The position numbers were made by a program, and so were the translations under genes. A DNA stretch of 41,768 nt, from the NCBI GenBank assembly GCA_027579435.1, contig JANBPK010000731.1, positions 1 to 41,768 of the forward strand, read 5' to 3'. Source of the stretch: Candolleomyces eurysporus (Eukaryota > Basidiomycota > Agaricomycetes > Agaricales > Psathyrellaceae). The notes under the pieces are model-generated. The model did no database searches and was not told the origin of the DNA. It saw only the letters and a list, made by a program, of their open reading frames with translations. Every line of letters begins with the position of its first letter. Within the stretch, counting starts at the first letter, position 1. Of this stretch, positions 1 through 10,272 are shown one piece after another.

Positions 1-679
1 GCCCCGCGTCCGTACCAGGGATTCGTCGCGACGGAGAGTGGTGCTACGTCCTCTCACCCCCCTTGCCATACCACCCCGGTGTTACGATGAAGCCTCGCGA
101 GGTCAAGTTTACTCTGGATTGCGTCGCTGGGTGCACCTATGACAGTGCGTTCCCTTCCCTTCCCTTCTATTCCCACTTGCTGTTCATGTCGATTGACACG
201 TCATATCTAGGCATTTGCTCGAGCTCCACAACATTCAACGCCGCGATCGTCAAAGCCAAGGATTTGACGCAGAACGTGCTATATGAACCGCTCGAAGCGA
301 CACCCGAACGGCACATCAATGAATGGACGATATCCGACCCTACCCGCTGGCAGGTGCAGGAAGTACCGTCTTCGTGGCCCGTTGGCAGCCGGCACGAACT
401 CGCATGGAAGGATAGTGATGATGATGCAGTTGTCAACGCTCCCGGGCCCGCAGACCCTGAGGCTGACGCCCCCTCAGAACCAAGTCAGCCTTCGCCCTCA
501 TTGATCGACAAACTCGCTTCTGGAGATCGGGTCGCTGTTATGGTGCAGGGCATGGTACGTGGTATTCTTCCGTTTCTCCGAGGGTATCAGTGATTCTAAT
601 GATCCGCTCCTCCGTACAGATTCCGGGATGGCTGAACTGTATTTACACAGTCACAACGGAGATCTACTACTCCATCTAG
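1..679 (+). CDS. Uncharacterised conserved fungal protein, 3' part (5' end outside window)
   Basis: The reading frame is open from the first bases, so the gene starts upstream. I place introns at 145-210 and 555-619 (GTGCGT...CTAG and GTACGT...ACAG); joining the exons keeps frame and ends at TAG 677-679. The last exon encodes a short segment with a P-G-W-L-N core, preceded by a G-D-R-V-A-V stretch. That pair (G-D-R-[IV]-A... then Y-P-G-W-x-N-H-V) closes a widespread fungal protein family known to me only as hypothetical proteins with an F-box-like or helical N-terminus. The middle is acidic and proline-rich. The genes at 3055-4059 and 6477-7442 belong to the same family. Function unknown. The exon model is fairly secure; family assignment is from memory of the motif. 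Confidence 0.6.
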
Positions 680-1900
680 AGTTTTCACCAACATCACCAC
701 TGCTGCCTTAGATGTGGACAACAAAAGNTTTTGTGGGTTTTTGGGTGATTAAAGACCAATAGAGTCTACTAGAATCTCTTTTTATTCTTCTTATTCGCCT
801 CCTTTGGGTATTATGTTGGCTTTTGGGGGATTTTTGTTGTTATAATAACTTATCTTATGCACCTACTTACTAGTATGCCAACTCTACCCCACCATCTCTT
901 CTCATGTATGTAGACGTAAACGTCCTCCTCCCCTTTGCGATCCAAACCAATTCAATGAGAATGTCTGTATTTCCGCGATCCTATTTTCTGAGTCGTTGCG
1001 AGCGCATCAAGAATTCAGGTTTCTGGGATGGTCGAACTGTCGCTCTACAGTTACAACTGAAGTTTACTATTCCATCTAGCGTTTTCACTACCACCACCAA
1101 TACGGCGCCTTGGGTTGGCGAGTAAGGATCAATATCGAACTTTTAGTTGTTCTTCTTAGGGAAACATGTTACCGTTCGGGGTATTGCTGTAATTTATCCT
1201 ATGCAGTTACTAGTATGTCAACCCNCACCCCCTCTTCTCTTCTCATCTCTACCACCACCTTGGACGTCGTGGACGAACAAATTCATGGTTTTTATGAGTG
1301 ATTAATTATTAACTTTAGAGTTTATAGAACATAGAACCCTTTTATCCCTCTTTTTTATCCACTTCTGTCTTCTCCGGTCATTATGTTGTAAACCTTTTGG
1401 GGTATTGTTGTTTTCATAAGTTTCATTTATCCTATTCCTACACATTGCTTACGAGCATGCCAACACCCCGTCACATTTAGACGCCCTCTTCTCGATCGCC
1501 TGTCCTCCTTCCAATCCAGTCTAATCTAATCCAACGGACACGTTTGTACTTCCTGCTGTGTTTTTCATAGGCTATGTTCCGCTCTCGTTCGACGACTACT
1601 AGATTTGCCTTCCTTCGGAATTGAGCCCGCCCGCTAATTAACCTTCTAATCGATGTCCAAAAGTTGGTACGCACCACTCAGGTTTACTATCTATCTAGAC
1701 GTACCACTATAACCTTTAGACGTCGTGGTCCACGAGTAATGATCAAATAGAGTCTATAGAAATTTTTGTCCCCTCTATTCGTTTTCTTAGGGTATTATTT
1801 TACCGTGCACCTACTTACTAGTCTTCTCTCCAAACCAATCTAATCGACAATGATGTGCATACCCCCGTGATCCTACCGCGTTTCGTATGCTCCGTTCATT
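657..1900 (+). repeat. Degenerate direct repeats of the 3' end/3'UTR of the preceding gene
   Basis: The last exon and 3' flank of the gene ending at 679 recur downstream in decayed form. A unit near 1015-1115 repeats the G-W exon (TTCTGGGATGG..., then ...TACTATTCCATCTAG) and the following GTTTTCAC. Weaker units lie near 1255-1480 and 1683-1830, sharing GACGTCGTGG, AGTCTATAGAA, GGGTATT and ACCTACTTACTAGT. Spacing is a few hundred bp and irregular. The region is AT-rich, with no supported gene. It looks like remnants of tandem partial gene duplications. Confidence 0.55.
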
Positions 1901-3054
1901 CGCTCAACCAGAAAAGGACTTACTTGCGACTTACAAGTTTGAACTTCCAAACGCAATATGCTTCAATCCGACCCGATAAGATGCCGCTGAACACTGCCCG
2001 ATTCGATAAACGTCCCCCCCCGATTCGATAATCGCCCCTTCATTTCGGGATCGGTATGATACAAATGCCGGAATTGCCCTCCCCCGCTAATTAACGTCCT
2101 TCTAGTCGGGGTCCAAAAGCCGGCACGCGGGTACATTGGACCGCAGTATATNCCCCCCCTGCCCCGAAATCACCAGGCAGACCGGTGAGAGCGAGTCAAT
2201 CGAACATTCTTGTGTGCACAGTGCACACAAGCCTTTAGGCGAAATTCTTCCTCCTTGACTGTCACTGTCAAAGGTCAAGCGAACAGGCTAGCTGGCTCTC
2301 GATCCGTGAAACAGTGAAAATACTGCCAAATATGCTTGCGCAATCCGGACACAACGTGAACGTTAATGTTACTTTGCTTTGGTTCCTTCCGCCAGGTGTT
2401 TCTATTCACCCCACTTCGATTCACTTCACTTGATATGTATAGATGGATGTCGACTTCATCAAAATTGAAATGAAGACAGCGTGGCGAGTGAGGGCGTGGC
2501 ATCAGCCGCACTGGTCGGTAGGTAGATACCACTTTCCACTCTCACTGTGAAAAATCTGTGAGAGTCGTCTTGATCAGTCTGATCCCCCTCGTTCCCGCAA
2601 AACGAACTCTCCTTCGTCTCCTGTTTGTCCTCCCAACTTCTTATCCGCATCTCGTAGCCAACATTTTGGCCCCTCCACGCTTGGTCCCTGCAAACAACGA
2701 TAGTGTACCCTCGTTCTGAGACGCGTACGGCTCGTTGGATTCTCGTGCANTGATTCATTGATTCACCCTTGACGAGTGCGTTTCGACTTCTTCCATACGA
2801 CTTGCTCTACGGTTTGACTCAGGCTGATCTACTATCGATCCATCTATCGATACCATCTAGGTTTCGGCGAAATTTTCAAACAGGTTGTGCCACCGACAAC
2901 CACCATCGCGCGATCCTCTGCATACATACCATACATACTCAATTCCAGCGCATCTCCAGCGCATCGCGCCGCATAGTACGTCCGATCGGCATCAATCGCC
3001 GCCATCGCATAATCCACCTCGTCCAACGTGCCGATCCTCGCTCGCTCGCTACCT
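1901..3054. other. Intergenic stretch without a supportable gene
   Basis: I see no splice-consistent or family-like coding sequence. Open frames on the minus strand around 2275-2758 are not supported by any motif. A perfect 11-bp inverted repeat lies at 2209-2231, and the segmental duplication begins near 2886. Confidence 0.5.
2209..2231. repeat. Near-perfect palindrome, 11-bp arms, 1-nt centre
   Basis: CTTGTGTGCAC, one A, then its exact reverse complement. It includes two GTGCAC cores. It could be a hairpin or a binding site for a dimeric factor; the sequence alone does not decide. Confidence 0.7.
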
Positions 3055-4595
3055 ATGGCGCCAACCCCAGTAGCCACCACCCTCTCAATCAAGTTGTCGA
3101 TCCAAGACGTAATTTTGACCCGCTGCATTTTATCTAACGACCCAATCAACTTCCCCACCGAGTTGATCGATATCATCTTGGATGACGCCGAGTACTGGGC
3201 GTCTATTAGTAGTAGTACCGGCGGGTGGATGCATAGAACGATTTGCGCGGGGACAACTGGAGATTTGGCAGAGATGGAATGTTTAACCGCGAAGCTCGTT
3301 CCTGCGATGCCGGGAGGAGGAAGCGCGCTGCCTCAAGTGAGGAAAATCGTTTTCCGGTTGAGGAGTAACGATCAAGGGAGGTCTAATAATGCTCAATGTC
3401 GAGGTTAGTCCGATTTACATTGATGGGTCTCAGAGCGCAGAACGCCGTTCTGTACTCTCAAAGACCCTTCTTCTCTTTGTTTCAACATCTTATCTACTGC
3501 TGTCGGCAGGAACGTACAAATCGACTCACTCTTGGTTCACTGTCGGGATCTCCTTGAACGGTTCGACGGACCCTGCTCTCGAGTCGAAACGATGGTTTCT
3601 CCAATCCAACGTCCACGGGGCAAGGAAACAAAGGCTACACGAGATCGTCTGGACCACCGATCCGAACACAACTCTAGATCTAACTTCGAAACAAGGGGCG
3701 GCCGATAGTCCTTCAGTCAGAGGCGAGATGGACGAAAAAACCGGTCAGGGAACTCAGGCCTCAGGCCTCGACTTTCTGCGACACCTCCAGGAAGCCATAT
3801 GCCAAACGGCCTTGGAAGCCAGCGCCAATTTCGATCAGGGTCGCGACGACGTCAGTGCAACGAGTGATTACGGTGTAGCTGTCTCGATCTACGCGTGTGC
3901 ACAGGTAAGTAAATCATATTGACTTTATAGACTCTTGTGTCAGACATATGAATGAGATGCTGACCGATTTCATTCTTTTTTGCGTGTGGATGACGACAGT
4001 ATGGGGGTTGGGAGAATCATGTCTCCAGCGCGGAGGTGGAGGCGCTCTGTTTCGTCTAGTCCCAGCTTAGCAGTTAGTCAGGTAGCAAGTAGGTAGGAAA
4101 CGGCACACATGCGATCGATTTTCTTTATTTCGCCTAGTCCCAGTGTTTCGAAAGCCCAATCGCACACTAGCACAGTAGCACACACGCTTTCCAGATCGAT
4201 GTCGGGTACTGGTATCGTGGCCTCAAGCATAACGGTGATGTTCTACGAAAGGTTAGCAAGTGAAGGTGAAGTCTGGATGAAACGTGGATGATTCAAACGG
4301 CAATAGGCAAGCCCTGGTATGTTAGCGACCAGCAATAGTAGTCCCTTCCCAACTCCTCGGCTCAACCACAGCTTTCGCCTCCGGATCCCTAGACTTCTCA
4401 AAGGTAAGTTTCGAGCCGCTCCCCTTGAGTATCGCTCCAGCCGTGCGCGCATTCCAGAGCAAGCAGCACAGAGGGCTCGTTCAATCCAGGCCAGTGCTCA
4501 GCACCATCCCAGGTTATATCACTCAATCACTCCCGTACACCCTTACACGCGGGCCGAACACGGTTGAAAGCCCGATTCGGTCATCCTTCTGAAAA
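2886..4595 (+). repeat. Segmental duplication, copy 1
   Basis: Starts at GCCACCGACAACCACC and runs to GGGCCGAACACGGTT and a little beyond. It matches 6318-7966 in the same orientation at roughly 80-85% by eye, with small indels. It covers the whole gene at 3055-4059 and about 500 bp of its 3' flank. No transposon ends were seen at the borders. Confidence 0.8.
3055..4059 (+). CDS. Uncharacterised fungal family protein (D-Q-G / G-W-x-N-H-V family), apparently intact
   Basis: Three exons: 3055-3403, 3510-3904, 4000-4059. Introns of 106 nt (GTTAGT...GCAG) and 95 nt (GTAAGT...ACAG, with a CTGAC branch-like site). Spliced length is 804 nt, 267 aa. Residues near 40-55 give an F-P-T-E-L-I-D-I-I-L-D-D motif like the F-box-type helix that opens many basidiomycete proteins. 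Then follow a V-F-R-L-R-S-N-D-Q-G motif, a G-T-Y-x-S-x-x-W-F segment, and a final exon reading Y-G-G-W-E-N-H-V. These match the conserved order of the uncharacterised family also seen at 1-679. The start is the first ATG in frame. Function unknown; a role as an F-box-like adaptor is only inference. Confidence 0.65.
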
Positions 4596-5321
4596 GAATC
4601 CACAAATGGGCAACACCACTGGCAAGTGCTTACTGGAGACTCTTCTAACATGAACATCGACGCGTCTGCGGACGAATTACGAGGCTTTTTGACTTGGGTA
4701 CAATTTGTACCCAGGTCAGACGCACAAGCCTGTGCGCTGCTGATCGCATCACTTCGGCCGGCTGTTTCCGCTTCTCTTTCGTTTATGAAGTGCACCCTCA
4801 GCCGTTAACGGTTTTCCCTGGTGATTGCCAGTGTCCTCTGTGTCTATTCCCTGGTATCTGGGCCTTAAAAATATCTGTTGTATTTTCTACCGCTCTTTCT
4901 GTGTGAGATCTTCCTCGGCAANTTTTTAGCATGTCTTCACCATTCATTTTTGTGCCCCATTTGCTACCCTCATCTCCATTTTCACGGTAAACCCTGCTTA
5001 TGATGTGCTCATGGGTCACCCTTACCCATTCCTTGTCCTGCTAGTCTTTTGTGTAAGTGCGTATCTGTGTTGTCAAAGTGCTTCGGAAAAATTGCCACGT
5101 GCAGCGATGGCCCACTCCCAAATGTTCAATGAGCCTCTGCGTTCTATGACAATATGTCAAGTAGACGGCTACCATAAATAATGGAGCGTATACTACTACA
5201 GGTAGAACATAGGTATCGCGCATAGATTAACTCTAACAGCGTAGTCCACCATAAACTATCATCACTCGGCGTAAGTTATTGCGTCGATCGGTCCACCGGC
5301 ATTGAGGGTTTCAGTTTTCTC
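4060..5321. other. Duplicated 3' flank then unassigned sequence
   Basis: Positions 4060-4595 are the duplicated 3' flank. Open frames there on either strand are kept in both copies apart from in-frame indels, so a short gene cannot be excluded, but nothing is recognisable. From 4596 to 5321 I see no gene. A hairpin-type inverted repeat lies at 4690-4718. Confidence 0.4.
4690..4718. repeat. Inverted repeat, 12-bp arms with one mismatch, 5-nt loop
   Basis: TGACTTGGGTAC, AATTT, GTACCCAGGTCA. It sits in an intergenic stretch just past the end of duplication copy 1, with no gene close enough to assign it to. Confidence 0.6.
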
Positions 5322-5949
5322 TCAAACGTTGACCAAATCAATATAGGGGTACTGTACGATGAGCCAGAGGTATCCTGTTCTCGCGGCGATGTCCTTCGCC
5401 GCTTGCCGTCTCGTCGCTGATGCCTGGGCAAACTTGGCTACGACGTTTGTACCATTGAGGACTACGCCAAATATTAGCCAAACAATGAAGAGGGTGGCAC
5501 GCAAATGGGGACCTACGTCTTGCCTCTGCATACCACGGATTGACGGGGTCATTTGTCTCCCATACGTAGACGACAGGCGCGATAATGCCTCCATAAACTC
5601 TTTGTGCAGCATTATTGAATTTTGCGGACGAGCCTGTGGCCGAGAGAGAGAGCGAGAGGGCAAGTCAGTACTCGAGTTCAGGGAGCCGTCAACACGAGCT
5701 GCCAAAGGCAACTAACGACTCACCGTCGGCCATGGTCGTTTCGATTTCACCGCCTGCAGAGCTTGAGCCTGCGAATTTCTTGCCTTGGTACTTCAACCAA
5801 TACTAGGACAAGTCACTGGGAACCAGACTGAAGATGAGGTTGGTCGAGGATCTTTGCTCAGGTTTTATAGCCACTGCCCCGACTAGATGAATCTTCAAAG
5901 TCCGTAGAAGTGGGCAACCTCTTTCACTTACCGGCCGTGGTCTATGCAT
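5322..5949 (-). CDS. Small hypothetical protein, four exons
   Basis: Proposed exons on the minus strand: 5949-5932, 5802-5724, 5633-5517, 5461-5322. All introns have GT...AG ends (GTAAGT, GTGAGT, GTAGGT donors). The joined frame is 354 nt, 117 aa. The central exon reads K-F-N-N-A-A-Q-R-V-Y-G-G-I-I-A-P-V-V-Y-V, and the C-terminus ends in a hydrophobic G-Y-L-W-L-I-V-Q-Y-P-Y. The frame staying open across three splice joins is the main evidence. The 18-nt first exon is the weakest part; the true start may be elsewhere. I do not recognise the family. Confidence 0.45.
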
Positions 5950-6317
5950 AATACGAAATGAACTTTCGATGTGCTAACCAGGTGAGATTCTGAAAGTCAA
6001 GATCTTGAGAGCGACCAGATCTTGACCTGACACATACCATATCTGCAGGCAGAAATTTAACTGATACGATCAGCGGTGTAGAGGGGATCCAATTCTCATT
6101 TTCAGAGGTGGAAAAATCAAGTACCTGCCGGCTATACGATTTAATTTCCTCAACGCGTTCCCCTCTGCTTAACAGTCCCTCGAAGAAGCTTGATCCGGAG
6201 AAGTCTCGATCAGTGCGCCGATGACGAAAATAAGTAGCCATCCTGACCTTTGAAGCATACTCACACTTACACACATTGATTTTCCCTGCGCATGGCCGAG
6301 AATTGACGCGCCTACTG
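5950..6317. other. Intergenic stretch before duplication copy 2
   Basis: No supportable gene. It contains a perfect 10-bp inverted repeat (GTCAAGATCT / AGATCTTGAC, 11-nt spacer) at 5996-6026. Confidence 0.5.
5996..6026. repeat. Perfect inverted repeat, 10-bp arms, 11-nt spacer
   Basis: GTCAAGATCT ... AGATCTTGAC, about 50 bp upstream of the proposed start of the minus-strand gene at 5949. It could be a promoter element or chance. Confidence 0.6.
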
Positions 6318-7966
6318 TGCACGCCACCGACAACCACCATCGCGCGATCCTCTATACTCAGATTCGGCGCACCTCCAGCATGTCGCGTCGCATAGTACGT
6401 CTGATCGGCATCAGTCGCCGCCATCATCGCGTTCTCCGCCTCATCCAACTTGCCGATCCTCACTCGCTCGCTACCTCTGACGCCAGACCCAGTGGTCACC
6501 ACCCTCTCAATCAAGTTACCAATAGGACGTGGTCTTAGCCCGCTGCATTCTATCTAGCCACCCAATCAACTTCCCCGCCGAGTTGGTTGGTGTCATCTTG
6601 GATGACGCGTAGTCTTGGGCGTCTATTAGGAATAGTCCGAGTGGGTATATGTTTAAAACGATTTTTGCGCGGGGACAACTGGAAATCTGGCTGAGATGGA
6701 AACTGTGATCTCGAAGCTCGTTCCTACGATGCCGGGAGGAGGAAGCGCTGTACCTCAAGTGAGAAAAATCGTTTTTCGGTTGAGTACTGATCAAGGGATT
6801 TCCAACAATGCTCAATGTCGGGGTTGGTCCGGTTTACGGGTCTCAGAGCGCAGAGCGCCGTTCTGCTCTCTCAAAGACCCTTCTTCGATTTTTTCTATTA
6901 TCTTATTTACTACTGCTGACAGGAACGGACAAATCGGCTCACTTCTGGATCTCCCTGAACGGTTCGTCGGACCCCGCTCTCGAGTCGAAACGATGGTTCC
7001 TCCAATCCAAAGTCCATGGGGCCAGGATACAAAAAAGGTTACACGAGATTGTCTGGACCACCGATCCGAACCCAGCTCTAGATCTAAGTTCGAAACAAGG
7101 GGCGGCCGAGAGTCATTCAGTCAGAGGCGAGGTGGACGAAAAGACCGGCCAGGGAACTCAGGCTACAGGCCTCGACTTTTTGCGACACCTCCAGGAAGCC
7201 AGCGCCAATTTCGATCAGGGTCGCGACGACGTCAGTGCAACGAGTAATTACTGTGTAGCTATTCGATCTACGCGTGTGCACAGGTTAGTAAATTATATTG
7301 ACTGACTTCATGAACCCTTGTGTCAGGCATATGAATGTGATGCTGACCGAATTCATTCTTTTTTGCTTGCGGATGACGACAGTATTGGGGATGGGAGAAT
7401 CATGTCTCCGGCGCGGAGGTGGAGACGCCCTGTTTCGTCTCGTCCCAGCTTGGTAGCTAGGCGGGTAGCAAGTAGGTAGAAAACGGCATCCATGCGATCG
7501 AGTTTCTTTATTTCGCCTAGTTCCAGTGTTTCGAAAGCCCAATCGCACACCAGCACACTAGCACACACGCTTTCGAGATTAATGTCGGGTACCCTGGTAT
7601 CGTGGCTTCGAGCATAACGGTGATATTCTACAAAAGGTTAGAAGGTGAAGGTGAAGTCTGGATGAAACGTGCAAGCTTCAAACACCAATAGACAGACCCT
7701 GTTATGTTAGCGACCAGCAATAGCAGTCCCTTTCCAACTCCTCGGCTCAACCGCAATCGCCTCCCCAGGTTTTTCAAAGGGAAGTTTCGAACTGCTCGCC
7801 TTGAGTATCGCTCCCACCGTGGGCGCATCCCAGAACAAGCAACACAGAGAATCCAATCCAGGCCAGTCTTCAGCGCCATGCCAGGTTATTTCACTCAGTC
7901 ACTCCAGCACACCTTTGAACCCGGGCCGAACACGGTTAAAGACCCTATACGGTCATCATTAAGAAA
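6318..7966 (+). repeat. Segmental duplication, copy 2
   Basis: Same orientation as 2886-4595. It carries the broken paralog and about 500 bp of its 3' flank. Similarity stops after GGGCCGAACACGGTT at both sites. Confidence 0.8.
6477..7442 (+). pseudogene. Broken paralog of the gene at 3055-4059
   Basis: Aligned with the intact copy, this one has several lesions. The start ATG is CTG (6477). A net 2-nt loss shifts the first exon. An in-frame type TAG appears where the intact copy has G-A-E-Y (about 6610). An 18-nt stretch is missing in the second exon. The terminal TAG has become TCG (7440-7442). The first intron's GT...AG ends survive, and so does most of the second-exon coding, including the W-F, D-L-S-S-K-Q-G-A-A and final G-W-E-N-H-V parts. 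This is a duplicate that has lost function while the other copy stayed intact. Confidence 0.75.
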
Positions 7967-8367
7967 GGCGATCTTGCTCCTTATCGCATCTGTGTCCGAT
8001 ATTAACGCTTCAATTCGATGAGCCATCGGCCTTCGTACGCTGTTTTCGGAGTCGTAATGCGCGGCCGCATAATGCTGTTGAGGCATATAAACTCTATTTG
8101 CCAAGGTGGCTAAGATGGGGTTGGTGTACGAAAGTCTCGATTCGACTCTTCAATGGAATGCGTGGCTATCGAATTCGAATCTCGAAGATTAGTGCAGTGT
8201 GATAGGGTAAAAACGCAGCGATGATAGCGAGCGTGCAATACGTGTATCAACCCTCATTTCAGTGAGGAACTTTGTCAGAACTGAAAGAATCCCGACCTCC
8301 CCGCACTCGAACGTCACCCCCAGATCGTTCCATCTTTTTCCTTTTCCCACTAACGAATGGGCACTCC
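7443..8367. other. Duplicated 3' flank and intergenic sequence
   Basis: Up to 7966 this is the second copy of the 3' flank. From there to 8367 no gene is supported; open frames near 8189-8588 lie opposite the 3' end of the F-box gene. Confidence 0.45.
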
Positions 8368-10272
8368 TCACCCAAACACTCCTGCAGAATCCAAGCCTGC
8401 CACCTCCAGCTGAGTCACCGGTACCACCGAACGCTCCATCGCTACTCCCAAAACCATATTTCCCTCTCCCCACCACCCGTCCGGATTCCTCAAATAATTC
8501 CTCAGCAGAACCCCCTTGTTCCCTCCATTGCATGAGTTGTACAACAGATCCATCACCATCCCCATCAACTCCCTCTGCGCCTCGTTAAGAACCGGCACCG
8601 GCGCGTGAACCGCAGGTAAAAACAAATCGAACAAAGCGACGTTGTGCAGGAATATATTTAGAGGCTGGAGCGTCGTGATTCCAAGGACAGACGCGAATAT
8701 GTCCCACCGGTTGCGGGGTTGCGTGCTGTAAGCTTCGATCCTCTGGCCTTGGTGGTCTCGCACCGGCACACGGAGTCGTTCATGCTCCATATCCGACTCC
8801 TCGTCTTCGTAGTCCTCTTCCTTCTCCTCCTCGTCCACCTCATCCGAAGGTGGGTCCAAGCCAAAGGCTCGATTCAGGAGATACCCAATGGCGGTGGCCA
8901 GTTTGTGCACACTGCGCATCAACATCTCTTCCATACCGGCTTCCTCGTCTGAGCTTACGACTCCTACTTCGGCGAGGTGGGTGATGACACGTCGTTGGAG
9001 ATGCTGAGAGAGAGGAGTGCGATCGAGCCACCAGTGCACTCCTACGGGTGTTGGAAACAGAGGCAGCCATTGACCGCTGCGGGTGAGACGAGCCCAGGTG
9101 ACGGTTGCTGGAGGATTATATTGAGCATACGGTCGAAAGGGAGATGGCACGTAACTTACACAAGAGGTGACAGACAGCGAGAGACTCGCAACGGTCAGAG
9201 AACTTGCGAACAAGCGCATAGTCCGTGTCCAGAATGTCCTCGTCTACGCCTCTCAGATCGATGCACACCGGAAGACAGAGTCGAAAGTGGGATAAGTGGT
9301 GCAATTCTGGAAGGACGGCAACTAGACCATCTAGAACGACCTGATGGCGATGAATATCACTCCGAGAAGCAGACATAAACGACGCATGCATACCTTTACT
9401 TGATCTGGCTCAGTCAGCGAGAATGTCAGCTGGTTGACGGTGGAGAAGTTTTGGCCAATAACGTCAAAGAGGGCGTTCCGGTAGTGAAATTTAGCGAAAA
9501 TGAGCGCTTTGATCTGACGCTTCGACTGGAGTATGGCTTGTGCAAAGTCTTTTTCCCAGTCCGGTCCTCGAAATGGCCCTGGCGAACTTAACCCTATTTC
9601 TTCGACCTGCGAGCCGGGTACAAAAATGGGGCAGGATTCTGGCGGTCCGGAGAACGACCTTAACGACGTCATTGGAATGGCCATGTTCCTATGAGCACCG
9701 CGGGATCCTCGAGGTTTGGCGGGCAAGGCTGCGGAACCTTGAATTTGCAAAATTTCGAGCTTTGTATGGCCAGCAAGAAACAGTGCGAGGTCGGAGTCCA
9801 GAGGGGAGGCTACCCTGAACACTTTGAGGTGCGGTACTGATAGGCGTTTGAAGCATGCGCTGATGTTGCCTCGAAACAGGTCCAAGTCCAAAGAAACGAG
9901 AGAGCGGGATACGTTCTGTAAAACAGAACGAAGGAGTCGGTTAATCTGAGGTGTAAAGATGGACTCCGGCGCCTCACTAGATATTAAATGGTAGTTGCTC
10001 ATCCCCACAAGTAAAGCGACTCACTCTGGGCTGACCACCAAACTCAAGGTTCTGACATAACTCGCCGAGAGATGATTAAAGGCGAGAGTTTCGCAGCACT
10101 GCTTTACGCGTTTGAGGCTCTCCAAATTGATATTCCTGTAGATTACGCGGGTACAGCAAGCGTTGAATGAGCGCGACGTTGTCGTCAGCCGAACTACGCG
10201 TCTTCGAGGCAAATAATCGAGTATTTCGCCCAGTATTTCTGGGGGAAGACGGGTGAAATTTCTGCTGTCCAT
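8368..10272 (-). CDS. F-box protein with LRR-like middle and unusual acidic C-terminal region
   Basis: Exons on the minus strand: 10272-10025, 9976-9394, 9340-9160, 9107-8368. Introns are 48, 53 and 52 nt, all GT...AG; the spliced frame is 1752 nt, 583 aa. Residues 6-50 are an F-box (F-T-R-L-P-P-E-I-L-G-E-I-L-D-Y-L then R-S-F-N). The middle follows the common basidiomycete F-box plan, with leucine-rich stretches and ending at a T-W-A-R-L-T-R-S-G-Q-W-L-P segment. Such proteins are substrate adaptors for SCF ubiquitin ligases. After about residue 365 comes an extra 220-residue tail with a run of D/E residues and an L-G-I-T-T-L-Q-P-L-N-I-F-L-H stretch that I do not recognise. An ATG 84 nt upstream (10356) is also in frame. 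Confidence 0.75.

Noticed and set aside
2844..3176. Antisense open frames over the first exon of the duplicated gene (also 5942-6514).
   Set aside because: They mirror the sense coding sequence, which has the conserved motifs and splice sites.
8189..9219. A secreted protein starting at 9219 (signal-peptide-like M-R-L-F-A-S-S-L-T-V-A).
   Set aside because: The same DNA in another frame continues the F-box protein exon, and a 52-nt intron joins it to the downstream frame. The signal-like sequence is an out-of-frame artefact.
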